Assembly: GCA_004562765.1 (NCBI GenBank)
Contig: SFRL01000056.1
Location: forward strand, 1-22,668
DNA length: 22,668 nt
Origin: a bacterium
GTDB lineage: Bacteria > Bacillota > Clostridia > Lachnospirales > Lachnospiraceae
Direction: 5' to 3'
In this document: positions 8,040 through 16,508 of the stretch, piece after piece
Position numbering within the stretch: position 1 is the first letter of the stretch
Layout: the number at the start of each line of letters is the position of its first letter
Program-made: the position numbers and the translations under genes
The notes under the pieces: generated by a model
What the model was told of the DNA's origin: nothing
Database searches by the model: none
What the model saw: only the letters and a program-made list of their open reading frames with translations

Positions 8040-8758
8040 TCTGTTGTTCGACTTCTTTTCGTAACTGTTCCGTGCCTTCACAGACCCAACACTCTTCGAA
8101 CGGTCTGGCCCAAGCTTCTCTGTATCTTCTGCCTGTTCATTACCAGGCAGTATTTCATCCAATGTAGTGCGCAATTTTGACACAAAGAAAGGTTTTGCCA
8201 ATACTCCGTCTGTAGAAATCTCTTCCGATTTATTTATCGTAACATTGATATCATAAGCGGTCAACAGAATAAACGGACTTTCCTTCTTTATCATCTTTCG
8301 AATTTCTGTTACGGTCTGTCTGCCGCTCATGCCCGTCATGTACCAGTCAATGAGTACCGCATCAAAATCGTTATCATCCGTAACGATTTCTGTGTCTTCA
8401 CTGAAATCTGACCACGGGAGAGTTCCAGCTTTGCGCTGATTTCCTGTTCCTTGCGATACAGCTGCTCCTGCTGCTGCATTCTCATTGTGATCATAAGAAT
8501 GAAAAGAAAGATCACCGCAAGACCAAATCCGGCAAAAACCAATGTTCTCACGACAGAATCCACCAAAATCTGCGTATTGGTGGCAACATATTGCGCAGGT
8601 ATGGCAAGGAGGAGCACCCAGTCGGTATCCCTCATCCGATGCAGGCACAGATAATACCCGGTTCCGTCCAAAGAGTCGTTCGCGCCGCGATAAGGAATGA
8701 AAACACGAGCGGTACGGACAGCGCGAAGGAAGAACAACAGTTTTTTTGCTCTCATCAC
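8040..8758 (-). pseudogene. Remnant of a hybrid histidine kinase with two large deletions and a frameshift
   Basis: The GTG/ATG start at 8758/8755 overlaps the stop of the upstream kinase and has AAAGGAGG, so the original gene was translationally coupled. After MMRAKKLLFFL the sequence jumps to what looks like the end of a Cache-type sensor (DGTGYYLCLH, TDWVLLLAIP), a transmembrane helix (about 8470-8545) and a linker (QLYRKEQEISAKLE). This frame dies at 8336. Near 8405-8430 the homology moves to another frame that encodes most of a receiver domain: DFDAVLIDWYMTGMSG with its acceptor Asp, then LLTAYD and LAKPF. HisKA, HATPase and most of the sensor are missing. No stop codon separates the receiver frame from the lipoprotein gene, so the 3' boundary is approximate. 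Comparison with the two intact kinases on either side supports this reading. Confidence 0.72.
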
Positions 8759-11574
8759 TTTTCCTCCTTTAATATTTCCGCCAAAGCGGCCATCAGTTCC
8801 TCGACCCTGATCGGTTTCGCGATATGCCGGTTCATACCTGCATCGTATGCATCCTGCTTATCTTCCTCAAATGCATTGGCTGTCATGGCAACAATGGGAA
8901 TGCCTGCCTTTTCCTTATCCGCAAGCTTTCGTATCGTCCGGGTAGCCTTATAGCCATCCATATTCGGCATCTGAATGTCCATAAGGATCAGATCATAATA
9001 CCCTGCATCTGCCTTTTCCAGCATATCCACACAAATGATTCCGTCCTCTGCAAGTTCAACTTCAAAACCCGCCTCTTCCAAAACCGTGATCGCTATTTCT
9101 GCATTCAGTTCGTTATCTTCCGCAAGAAGAATCCGCTTCCCCTTAAAAGAAACCATATCATAGTCGGAAGCCTTTTCCGTTTGATGTATGATATCCTCTG
9201 CTCCGTCAATACGATGAGGCAGTGTGACTGTAATTCTTGTTCCTTTTCCTACCTTACTTTCTACCTCAATGTTTCCCTGCATCAGATCCACCAGTTTCTT
9301 TACGATGGGCATACCAAGTCCGGTGCCATTCAGCTTACTTTCCGTGCTTGAACGCTCTCTGGTAAACTCTTCAAACAGATGGGATATAAATTCCTCAGAC
9401 ATACCGATTCCCGTATCTTCTATGACTGTCTGAAACATCGCATACCCGGGTCTGTCAGACGGGAGCTCGGTCAGTTTCATGGTGACCGTCCCTCCGGCAG
9501 GTGTGTACTTCAATGAATTACTTAAAATATTCAGGAAAACCTCCCGCAGCTTTGTCTCATCACAAATGACATCTGTATGTTCTATCCGGCACATTCTTGT
9601 AAACCGGATCCCCTTTTCTCTCATTTGAGGATCAAACATCGAAAACAGGGAATCGTTAAACTCATACACATTACAGCAGGATTCATCCAGAGTCGTTTTT
9701 CCGCTCTCAATTCTTGCCATCTCCAACACATTGTTGATGATAGAAAGCAGAAAATCATTGGATGTCTGAATATTCTTTATGTAAGTCCTTGCACATTCTT
9801 TATCGTCCAAATGTTTTTCCAGCAGATCCGTAAAACCGATAATGGCATTCATGGGTGTCCGGATATCGTGGGACATATTGAACAGAAAATTTGTTTTGGA
9901 GCGTTCCGCGGCTTGTGCTTTTCGTGCCATCTGCTCCATCTGTACCAGATTTTCCTTCTCCTGTATCAACAGCCTCTGCTTGGTCTGAACCTTCATAAAC
10001 AATACAATGATCATTGTCAATGCAACAAATGCTGCCAGAATCCCCAAAATAATGTATGGGTGTAATTCGAGATATTCTGCCAGCGTCATATTTTCCACCC
10101 GGTATCTGGTATTTTCCGAAATGATCCTCTGAAGCTCGTCCGACGGCATATGATAAATGCACTTTGTCAGAATTCCCGCCAGTTCATGATTCACTCGATC
10201 CGGCAGATAACAACAGTATGCATAGGACGGTTCTTCGAGCGCTGTGTAAGACAGATTGCCGTTCCTATGCCCGTTGATAAACTTCTGAGCCATATAGGAA
10301 TAGACATAAGTGACATCCGCTCTGCCATCCAACACCGCATCCATGGCAGCTTCCCTGTTTTCAAAGTATATAAGCTCCGCATCCTTCGTAAACAACGAAT
10401 CCTCGTCCAGCTTCTGATTCTTCGCCAGAGCAATCCTTCGTCCAATATCGCCCTGATCCAGGCGGAACAATCTGGCAATGTGCATCTCCAGATAATCCGC
10501 TGTCACGACACCTCCTGCTTCTGCAACCATATTGCCGTTTTTTGAATCATAGTCAATAAAAATATCCGCAGTCCCGGAACGCATCCATTCCTCATACTGT
10601 TCACGGCTTTCCGGAGTGCTGTATGTAAAAGGAATCCCCGCCATTTTCATCAGATACGAAAAGATGTCCGGAATGACACCTTTGATCTCCCCATTTTCCA
10701 CATAAGAATATGGATCACGATCCACATTACAGGCAACCTTCAGCCTATGCTCGTCAGATGCATAAAACTGTATCAGTTCTTTCTCTCTGTCTGTAAACCG
10801 AAGAACATTATCCTCCATATCGTAAAACCGATAAGAAAGCTGATTTTTCCAATCTCCCTCCGTCAGATCCATCTGCTCGATGCCATAATTGATTTCATCT
10901 AAAAGTGAAGTGTCCTCTTTTCGCACAATCGCGTAAAATAAATTGGCATCAAACTTTTCAATCACACGTTCTTCTTCGATCTCCCGCAGGCTGCTGGTGG
11001 TAATGGCATCAATTTTACCCCTCTTTAATGCATCCTTCAGCTGGTCAACCGAATCATAATAGACCGGCTTGTAGGAAAATTCCTTTTCCTTTGCAAAATC
11101 CTTCAGATTATCATTCTGGCTGCTGCCTCTTAACAACCCCATTCTCATACCGTCATACGTTTGATAATCACCTGAAATGATACGATCATTATCTTTATGT
11201 ACCGTGATGATCGTATAACTGGACCCTATCGGCCTGGAAAAGGCAAATTTTTTTTCCCTTTCTGATGTCTTCTTCGCGGAAGTGACCAGATCGATCTCTC
11301 CTGTTTCCAGCATCTTCAGTGTTTCTTCCCAACTCTTATCATAACCGATATACTCGAAACGCAAATTACAGTAACGCGAAAGGAGATTTAAAAACTCATA
11401 GCCATAACCACTTTTTCGTCCCTCCTCGTCGATCATGTGATAACCGTCAAACGCAAAAAAACCCACTCGCACTGTCTGTACTGTCTCAGTTCCCCGTGCA
11501 TACACCAAACCACTCTGAAGCTGCACCATTACCATCAGGAAGATCATCATACACAACAACAGTTTCTTTTTCAT
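8755..11574 (-). CDS. BvgS/EvgS-like hybrid histidine kinase with two SBP-type sensor domains
   Basis: This 939-residue protein begins with a signal peptide (cleavage probably after about residue 26). Two tandem solute-binding family-3-like (Venus flytrap) domains follow at about 34-250 and 276-490: the first contains RVGFFAFDGYHMIDEEG and GEIDLVTSA, the second LKVACNVDRDPYSYVENGEI and GTADIFIDY. A transmembrane helix (about 508-527) leads to HisKA with His569 in MSHDIRTP, HATPase (about 670-787, DTGIGM and GTGLGM) and one receiver (about 812-935, acceptor Asp866 in LMDIQMPNMDG, Lys920). The layout is that of BvgS-type kinases, which detect small molecules directly in the periplasm-facing domains. 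There is no PAS or HPt. The ATG at 11574 follows AAAGGA. It is the first gene of the signalling operon, behind the promoter at 11625-11653. Confidence 0.9.
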   Translation of the reverse strand: MKKKLLLCMMIFLMVMVQLQSGLVYARGTETVQTVRVGFFAFDGYHMIDEEGRKSGYGYEFLNLLSRYCNLRFEYIGYDKSWEETLKMLETGEIDLVTSAKKTSEREKKFAFSRPIGSSYTIITVHKDNDRIISGDYQTYDGMRMGLLRGSSQNDNLKDFAKEKEFSYKPVYYDSVDQLKDALKRGKIDAITTSSLREIEEERVIEKFDANLFYAIVRKEDTSLLDEINYGIEQMDLTEGDWKNQLSYRFYDMEDNVLRFTDREKELIQFYASDEHRLKVACNVDRDPYSYVENGEIKGVIPDIFSYLMKMAGIPFTYSTPESREQYEEWMRSGTADIFIDYDSKNGNMVAEAGGVVTADYLEMHIARLFRLDQGDIGRRIALAKNQKLDEDSLFTKDAELIYFENREAAMDAVLDGRADVTYVYSYMAQKFINGHRNGNLSYTALEEPSYAYCCYLPDRVNHELAGILTKCIYHMPSDELQRIISENTRYRVENMTLAEYLELHPYIILGILAAFVALTMIIVLFMKVQTKQRLLIQEKENLVQMEQMARKAQAAERSKTNFLFNMSHDIRTPMNAIIGFTDLLEKHLDDKECARTYIKNIQTSNDFLLSIINNVLEMARIESGKTTLDESCCNVYEFNDSLFSMFDPQMREKGIRFTRMCRIEHTDVICDETKLREVFLNILSNSLKYTPAGGTVTMKLTELPSDRPGYAMFQTVIEDTGIGMSEEFISHLFEEFTRERSSTESKLNGTGLGMPIVKKLVDLMQGNIEVESKVGKGTRITVTLPHRIDGAEDIIHQTEKASDYDMVSFKGKRILLAEDNELNAEIAITVLEEAGFEVELAEDGIICVDMLEKADAGYYDLILMDIQMPNMDGYKATRTIRKLADKEKAGIPIVAMTANAFEEDKQDAYDAGMNRHIAKPIRVEELMAALAEILKEEK

Positions 11575-11624
11575 CCGCTGTTCCTTTCTGAAAGCGTGCC
11601 GTATTATTTGTTACATTTTTTGTT

Positions 11625-11653
11625 AGTATAACATTTTCGACATATATTTACAA
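11625..11653 (-). promoter_or_regulatory. Probable sigma-A promoter of the signalling operon
   Basis: On the minus strand TTGTAA (11648-11653) and TATACT (11625-11630) are separated by exactly 17 bases. Transcription would start about 44 bases upstream of the kinase ATG at 11574. The surrounding DNA is AT-rich and non-coding, between the comEC stop and the kinase start. The call is from consensus only. Confidence 0.6.
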
Positions 11654-11689
11654 GTCCAAAAAACTCACAGAAAGTTGTATCTTCTTGCC

Positions 11690-14098
11690 TTATATATTAG
11701 CGATTACAAATTCCGCTGCAACCAATCCATCCTCGCAAACCCTTACCTTGATCTGTCCGCTTTTCATCGTATACAAAATCCGACTGTCTGCTGCCTCGAT
11801 TCGCTCAACTGCTTCAGCATCGGGATGACCGTAACGGTTATGTTCTCCGCAGGAGATGACAGACAGTTTTGGCGAGAGTACCTTCAAATATTCCTCTGAA
11901 TTGGAGTATTTAGAGCCGTGGTGTGCTGCCTTGTAGATATCTATCTTCTGCAATCTGCCGCTCTTAAGCAGCCATTTTTCCTGATCCACACCGATATCCC
12001 CTGTCCAGAGAGCACGCACATTCGCATCCTCGTATAGACAGACAAGACTCGCTCCGTTGCAGTCATAGACAGGCGTTGTCATGTCCGGTGAGAGAAAATG
12101 TAGTACAGTTCCACTCACCATTTCTGACGATTGCGAATCATCCAAAAACATTCCCTCCTCGGCATCATTATGCAACTGCATAGTATCTCCTGCGCGCACC
12201 GCAATGACCGGCACCTCATACTGCGCCAGTGTCTCCAGCAGCCGCAGCTTTGCCTCATCCTCCGGCATTTGCGCAGAGATCACCACCGCATCTATTCGGT
12301 AACCTGCCTCCAATACCTCATAAAATCCATTCACATGATCATCGTCCAGATGTGATAAGATCCAGTAGTCCACCTTGCGGATCCCTTTTGACTTTAAAAA
12401 CGGTAAGATCCGGTAGGTTCCGACACCCGACACATCCGTGCTGCCGCCATCCACAAAACACACCACACCTTCTTCCGTCCGCAGCATCGAACCGTCTCCC
12501 TGACCAACATCCAGATAATCGATCTCAAAGCCGCCCTTCGGGACATGAATCAGAATTGTGATGAGTAGCGCAGCGCCCCAAACGAGGTATCCGTATGCTC
12601 TGCCAGTCCCACGCATGTGTTTCTGCTTTTTCGAGTATTCAACCATCAACAGCAAGATACACAGAAGCCCATAGTACAACCACAGTTTTCCCGATGACGG
12701 TCGCCCACAGATCACCACGGAAAACGGCAGTTTCCCCACCACTTCACACACCCACACATAAGCGGACAGAACGATATGACAGGGCAAAAGCAAGATCCGC
12801 GCGCATGGCAAAAGAACCGTCCCCGCGACACCGCCCACCAGACCGAAGCCCAGCGCCACACCCAGATAGGGCAAAAGAAGCAGGTTTAAAAACAGTGCAT
12901 ACAACGGCAGCTCATAGTAGTAATACGCCACGAGCGGCAGCGTAAAAAGCTGCATCAACACTGACATACAAAGCGGATACATCAGCCGGTGCATGCACCC
13001 GCCATCCTCTTTTTGGGGCAGTATCATGGCTGCTGTCACAACGGCAAACACAGCCAGAAATGAAAACTGAAAGCTCACATCGTGTAAAAGGAACGGATTC
13101 TCCACAAGCTGTAATATGGCAAGCACCGCCAACGATGAGCATGTGTCATAGCCCCGCCCCAGACACTGCGCCAGCAGATAGAGTAAAAACATACCGATCG
13201 CACGACCGGAAGATACACCCATACCAATCATCGTACCGTATAGCATCAGAATAGCTGCTGTTACAAGCGCACCCTGCACATAAGAACGTTTCCATTTACG
13301 AAGCAGCGTATAGATACTCATACCGATCATACTGATGTGCATACCGGAAATCGCCAGCATATGACTGATACCCGCTCGCTGAAACAGTGTGCGCACATCC
13401 ACATCCAAAAACGCTTTTTCCCCAACTGCCATAGTAGACATGATTCCTGCTGACTGCGGAGGCAGGCATGTCTCATAGACTTCACACAACCACATGCGCA
13501 ACCGATACAGTCCTTCCCGCCATGCAATGATCCCGGAGGGCGCACGAACACAGACGATTGTCTCAGCAGACATCCGCCCGAGTATTTTTCTGTTTTTATA
13601 ATATTGTTTTTCATTGAATTGTCCCTCGTTTCGAGGGGAATTGAACTCCCTGACCGGTCCTCTGACCGATAGAACGCCCTCCAGCGGATAGCCGCCTTCC
13701 TGCGCAGACACAACCACTCGATTTTCATAACCCGGCAGTGCGAGTGTCAGCTGCCAGTGCTCATTCTTTTGTTCCTTGCGGATGAGCGTACCGCAAACAG
13801 ATATCTGCTGCCCGCACAAAAGCTCCTGGCTTTCTTTTTCCCATATGCCCGCCTGCCGGACATAACAGCCCGCTCCAAGCACCCCCGCCGCAAGAAGCAG
13901 CGCTCCTCTCAGGGCACATTCCCGGTAATGTCCATTTAAAAACTGTGGGAAAAGAATTGCTACGGCAAGCATGACCGCCGACAGAAAGATCTGCCAGCCG
14001 CCATGCTCTGCCAGAAGAATACCAAGAATCCATGCAATCGCAAATTGGCAGCTCAAGCTCCTAATCCAATGGATGTTTATTTTCCTCCTTGATATCAT
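11690..14098 (-). CDS. comEC: ComEC/Rec2 DNA-uptake channel protein
   Basis: This protein of about 802 residues is the inner-membrane channel that carries single-stranded DNA into competent cells. It has N-terminal membrane helices and an OB-like ComEC N-domain (CGTLIRKEQ, FNSPRNEGQFNEKQYY), the polytopic Competence domain with the signature GISHMLAISGMHI, and a C-terminal metallo-beta-lactamase-like domain (about 555-802) opening with YLDVGQGDGS and containing SHLDDDH, WTGD and AAHHGS. All expected metal-site motifs are present. The start is uncertain. The frame is open further upstream, but ATG 14098 is the last ATG before the first membrane segment; the AGGAGG lies just downstream of it, so initiation at a rare codon (ATA or ATC) is possible. 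It overlaps the GerMN lipoprotein gene by about 38 bases, suggesting translational coupling. Confidence 0.88.
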   Translation of the reverse strand: MISRRKINIHWIRSLSCQFAIAWILGILLAEHGGWQIFLSAVMLAVAILFPQFLNGHYRECALRGALLLAAGVLGAGCYVRQAGIWEKESQELLCGQQISVCGTLIRKEQKNEHWQLTLALPGYENRVVVSAQEGGYPLEGVLSVRGPVREFNSPRNEGQFNEKQYYKNRKILGRMSAETIVCVRAPSGIIAWREGLYRLRMWLCEVYETCLPPQSAGIMSTMAVGEKAFLDVDVRTLFQRAGISHMLAISGMHISMIGMSIYTLLRKWKRSYVQGALVTAAILMLYGTMIGMGVSSGRAIGMFLLYLLAQCLGRGYDTCSSLAVLAILQLVENPFLLHDVSFQFSFLAVFAVVTAAMILPQKEDGGCMHRLMYPLCMSVLMQLFTLPLVAYYYYELPLYALFLNLLLLPYLGVALGFGLVGGVAGTVLLPCARILLLPCHIVLSAYVWVCEVVGKLPFSVVICGRPSSGKLWLYYGLLCILLLMVEYSKKQKHMRGTGRAYGYLVWGAALLITILIHVPKGGFEIDYLDVGQGDGSMLRTEEGVVCFVDGGSTDVSGVGTYRILPFLKSKGIRKVDYWILSHLDDDHVNGFYEVLEAGYRIDAVVISAQMPEDEAKLRLLETLAQYEVPVIAVRAGDTMQLHNDAEEGMFLDDSQSSEMVSGTVLHFLSPDMTTPVYDCNGASLVCLYEDANVRALWTGDIGVDQEKWLLKSGRLQKIDIYKAAHHGSKYSNSEEYLKVLSPKLSVISCGEHNRYGHPDAEAVERIEAADSRILYTMKSGQIKVRVCEDGLVAAEFVIANI

Positions 14099-15050
14099 TG
14101 ACAATGACTGTTCTGCTGCTGTCCGCCAGACGCACATAGGAGAGATCTTCTTCGTATATCGTACTGAGTGAACAGCTCTCGCGGTAAACACCGGACGTAT
14201 CACCGTTGACGGAGATCTGCACTTTGTCAATGTGCGGCAATGCCGTCAGTGAATCAACCAGTGAATAGATCACGATCGGCTCCTGTATATTATAATTCTG
14301 GGTCCGAAAACCGTCATCCAGACTGACATAGCAGATCCGGTCTGCCACAGACACATTCACAAGCGCCGTCTCCGAAGGAATTGACGCGACCGCATCGCTT
14401 GTCTTCGGTCCTGCCAGAAGATGCTCGATCACGAGTTTCTCCAGCGAGACATTGCTGTTGTAATAAACTCGCTGTGTCTCCAATACCAGTCCGTCCCCTG
14501 ACGGATTTGAAAAATACAGATCCAGCGATGCATGCTGGATGGAATTGATCTGTTCACCGGGATTGACTACAAAATCATCCGCTGTCATCTCCCCGACCTC
14601 ATTTCCCCGTGTATCCAAAAGCGGTTCATCTTCCACAAAAAATTCCAGACAGTCCACACCCTCAACCTGCGTCAGTGTCTGCACCAACGCAAGCCTGCAC
14701 AGGATCTCCTGCACCGAATCCATCGTTCGATAGGCATCATTAAAGTACACCTTCAGGTCACCGTCATCCTTCAAAAGGGTCTTCGTCACCTCGACACCCT
14801 CCGGAATCGGTTTGACATAGTCCACATCTCCGGAATCCGTTGACAGGACATTGATCAGCTCCTGCACCAGCAGCTCTTTATCGTTTACATCCGCATTTGG
14901 CTCATAAGGCATCCGTACCGTCTTTGTCTGTTCCTTGTCCAAATAGCTGATAAGCAGCGTTCCCTCCGGCTGTTCTTTCTCTCCGCAGCCGAGCAATACG
15001 GCACTGATCAGAAAAATCACTGCCGTCAAAATGACATATTTTTTCCGCAT
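14061..15050 (-). CDS. GerMN-domain lipoprotein, two GerMN copies
   Basis: The 329-residue protein starts with a signal sequence and a lipobox (VLLGC, Cys22), so it should be anchored outside the membrane. Two GerMN-like units follow: about 32-165 (YLDKEQTKTV, LLKDDGDLKVYFNDAY, VEGVDCLEFFVEDEP) and about 178-300 (DLYFSNPSGDGLVLE, VSVADRICYVSLDDGF, HIDKVQISVNGD). GerMN domains occur in spore germination protein GerM and in actinobacterial LpqB. The gene follows the kinase stop by 9 bases, with GGAGG overlapping that stop region, so it is co-translated with the two-component pair. I infer that it modulates the kinase, as LpqB does MtrB; a spore-envelope role is an alternative. Confidence 0.82.
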   Translation of the reverse strand: MRKKYVILTAVIFLISAVLLGCGEKEQPEGTLLISYLDKEQTKTVRMPYEPNADVNDKELLVQELINVLSTDSGDVDYVKPIPEGVEVTKTLLKDDGDLKVYFNDAYRTMDSVQEILCRLALVQTLTQVEGVDCLEFFVEDEPLLDTRGNEVGEMTADDFVVNPGEQINSIQHASLDLYFSNPSGDGLVLETQRVYYNSNVSLEKLVIEHLLAGPKTSDAVASIPSETALVNVSVADRICYVSLDDGFRTQNYNIQEPIVIYSLVDSLTALPHIDKVQISVNGDTSGVYRESCSLSTIYEEDLSYVRLADSSRTVIVNDIKEENKHPLD

Positions 15051-15059
15051 GCCGTCCTC

Positions 15060-16496
15060 CTAAGTCGCAATATATTTCAGCGGGATACGCACCGTAAAGA
15101 TCGTACCCTCTCCCTCTGTGGAAAATGCCTTGATCGCTCCGCGGTGCATCAAAATAACATTTCGCGTGATCGCCAGACCAAGACCGGTACCACCGATCTC
15201 ACGGGAATGGGATTTGTCCACGCGGTAGAAACGCTCATAGATATGATCCAATGAATCCTCAGGGATACCGATGCCGTTATCCTCCACCTTCACATAAAAA
15301 TACTGGTGATCCGCATTCAGGGACACATGTACCCATCCATCCGGTTTATCATTATACTTGATCGCATTTTCAATCAGATTTGTAAGTGCCAGAGACATCT
15401 TCGTCTCATCGATCTCCGCGGTCACGGGACGGAAGCTCTCCAATACCAGCTCTATATTCTGTTTCTCCGCGATCGGCATCAACCGCTTCATGATCAGCTC
15501 CAGCGACTCGTTGACATTCACCGTGCTGATATTGATGCTGTCTGCCGCCTTGTCCATCTTTACCAGAGAAAGCAAATCCGTAATGATCTTATTCTCACGA
15601 TCGATCTCGGAAGCAATATCCGTCATGAACTCCTGATACAGCTCCACCGGAGCGCCCTCCTGTCCGATCAGGGAATCTGCCAGCACCTTCATGGAAGTCA
15701 GAGGTGTTTTCAATTCGTGCGACACGTTTGATACAAACTCCTGTCTGGATTCATCCAGAACCTTCATGTTTTTCAGCATCGCATTGATATTGGCAGATAT
15801 CTCCTCCGTCTCCGTAAAGTCATCGATCATGAGCATATCCTCACCATAACCGATCTGAATCTCCTCGATGGACTTTGTCATCTTCCGGAAGGGCTTCGCA
15901 AAAAAGTTGGACACAAAGATCGCAAATACCACGATCAGGATCGCAGCGGAAAGCTGGATGATCAGTGCGATATTCCGCAGATATGCCACCGAATCGCGCA
16001 CATTATCCGTGGATACACTTACCAGAAGCACACCGAGGATCTCCTGCGACTCCACATCACGGATGGGAAGCGTCAGCTGAATATAGCGGTTTACAGGGTC
16101 ATATTTGCTGGACTCCTGCCCCTGAAAGCTGGTGGCCACCTCCTCGGAGATAATGATCTTTGATGTATCCAGATCATAGGTATCCTTGATAATATGGAAC
16201 GTGTTATCCACCACAAGGATACGACCGTCATAGATATTACAGATCAGCTCCAGCTTGGAGTTGATGGACTCAATCGTCACATCCTCCAGATACCCGTTAT
16301 TCGCAATCTGATCAGAGAGAATTTTTGCCTGACTTAAAATATCGATGCTCCGGTTGGAAACCGCCCGGCTCTCGTATCCGCGCAGCAGACCGATGCGCAG
16401 GGCAATTCCCGGAAGCATACCAAAGATGACAAATGCAATGACTAAACGAAATCGCAGACTTTTAAAAAAATTACGCACTTTCTTTTTCGACTTCAT
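15060..16496 (-). CDS. Sensor histidine kinase with HAMP domain, cognate of the adjacent OmpR-type regulator
   Basis: This 478-residue membrane kinase has helices at about 16-38 and 173-198 around an extracytoplasmic sensor of about 135 residues (single-Cache-like: LVVDNTFHIIKDT, ILGVLLVSVS). A HAMP domain (about 195-250), HisKA with His260 in NVSHELKTPL, and HATPase motifs (NLIENAIKY, DNGIGIP, GGTGLGL) follow. Length and layout match PhoR/WalK/MtrB-class kinases without a PAS domain. The ATG at 16496 is 12 bases after the response-regulator stop, with AGGAACAGG between, so the pair is an operon. The signal is unknown; the downstream GerMN lipoprotein suggests an envelope cue. Confidence 0.92.
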   Translation of the reverse strand: MKSKKKVRNFFKSLRFRLVIAFVIFGMLPGIALRIGLLRGYESRAVSNRSIDILSQAKILSDQIANNGYLEDVTIESINSKLELICNIYDGRILVVDNTFHIIKDTYDLDTSKIIISEEVATSFQGQESSKYDPVNRYIQLTLPIRDVESQEILGVLLVSVSTDNVRDSVAYLRNIALIIQLSAAILIVVFAIFVSNFFAKPFRKMTKSIEEIQIGYGEDMLMIDDFTETEEISANINAMLKNMKVLDESRQEFVSNVSHELKTPLTSMKVLADSLIGQEGAPVELYQEFMTDIASEIDRENKIITDLLSLVKMDKAADSINISTVNVNESLELIMKRLMPIAEKQNIELVLESFRPVTAEIDETKMSLALTNLIENAIKYNDKPDGWVHVSLNADHQYFYVKVEDNGIGIPEDSLDHIYERFYRVDKSHSREIGGTGLGLAITRNVILMHRGAIKAFSTEGEGTIFTVRIPLKYIAT

Positions 16497-16508
16497 CCTA
16501 CCTGTTCC

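Noticed and set aside
6165..8648. A single 827-residue receiver-lipoprotein protein starting at 8648
   Set aside because: The first 75 residues are low-quality, cysteine-rich antisense-like sequence in the wrong frame of the kinase remnant. A signal peptide with lipobox and a good ribosome binding site begin at 8009.
11654..11689. Intrinsic terminator after comEC
   Set aside because: An AACT/AGTT stem of 4 bp followed by a T run is too weak to support a terminator call.
12229..12945. Plus-strand open frames opposite comEC
   Set aside because: They are proline-, serine- and histidine-rich shadow frames with no family features and no ribosome binding sites.
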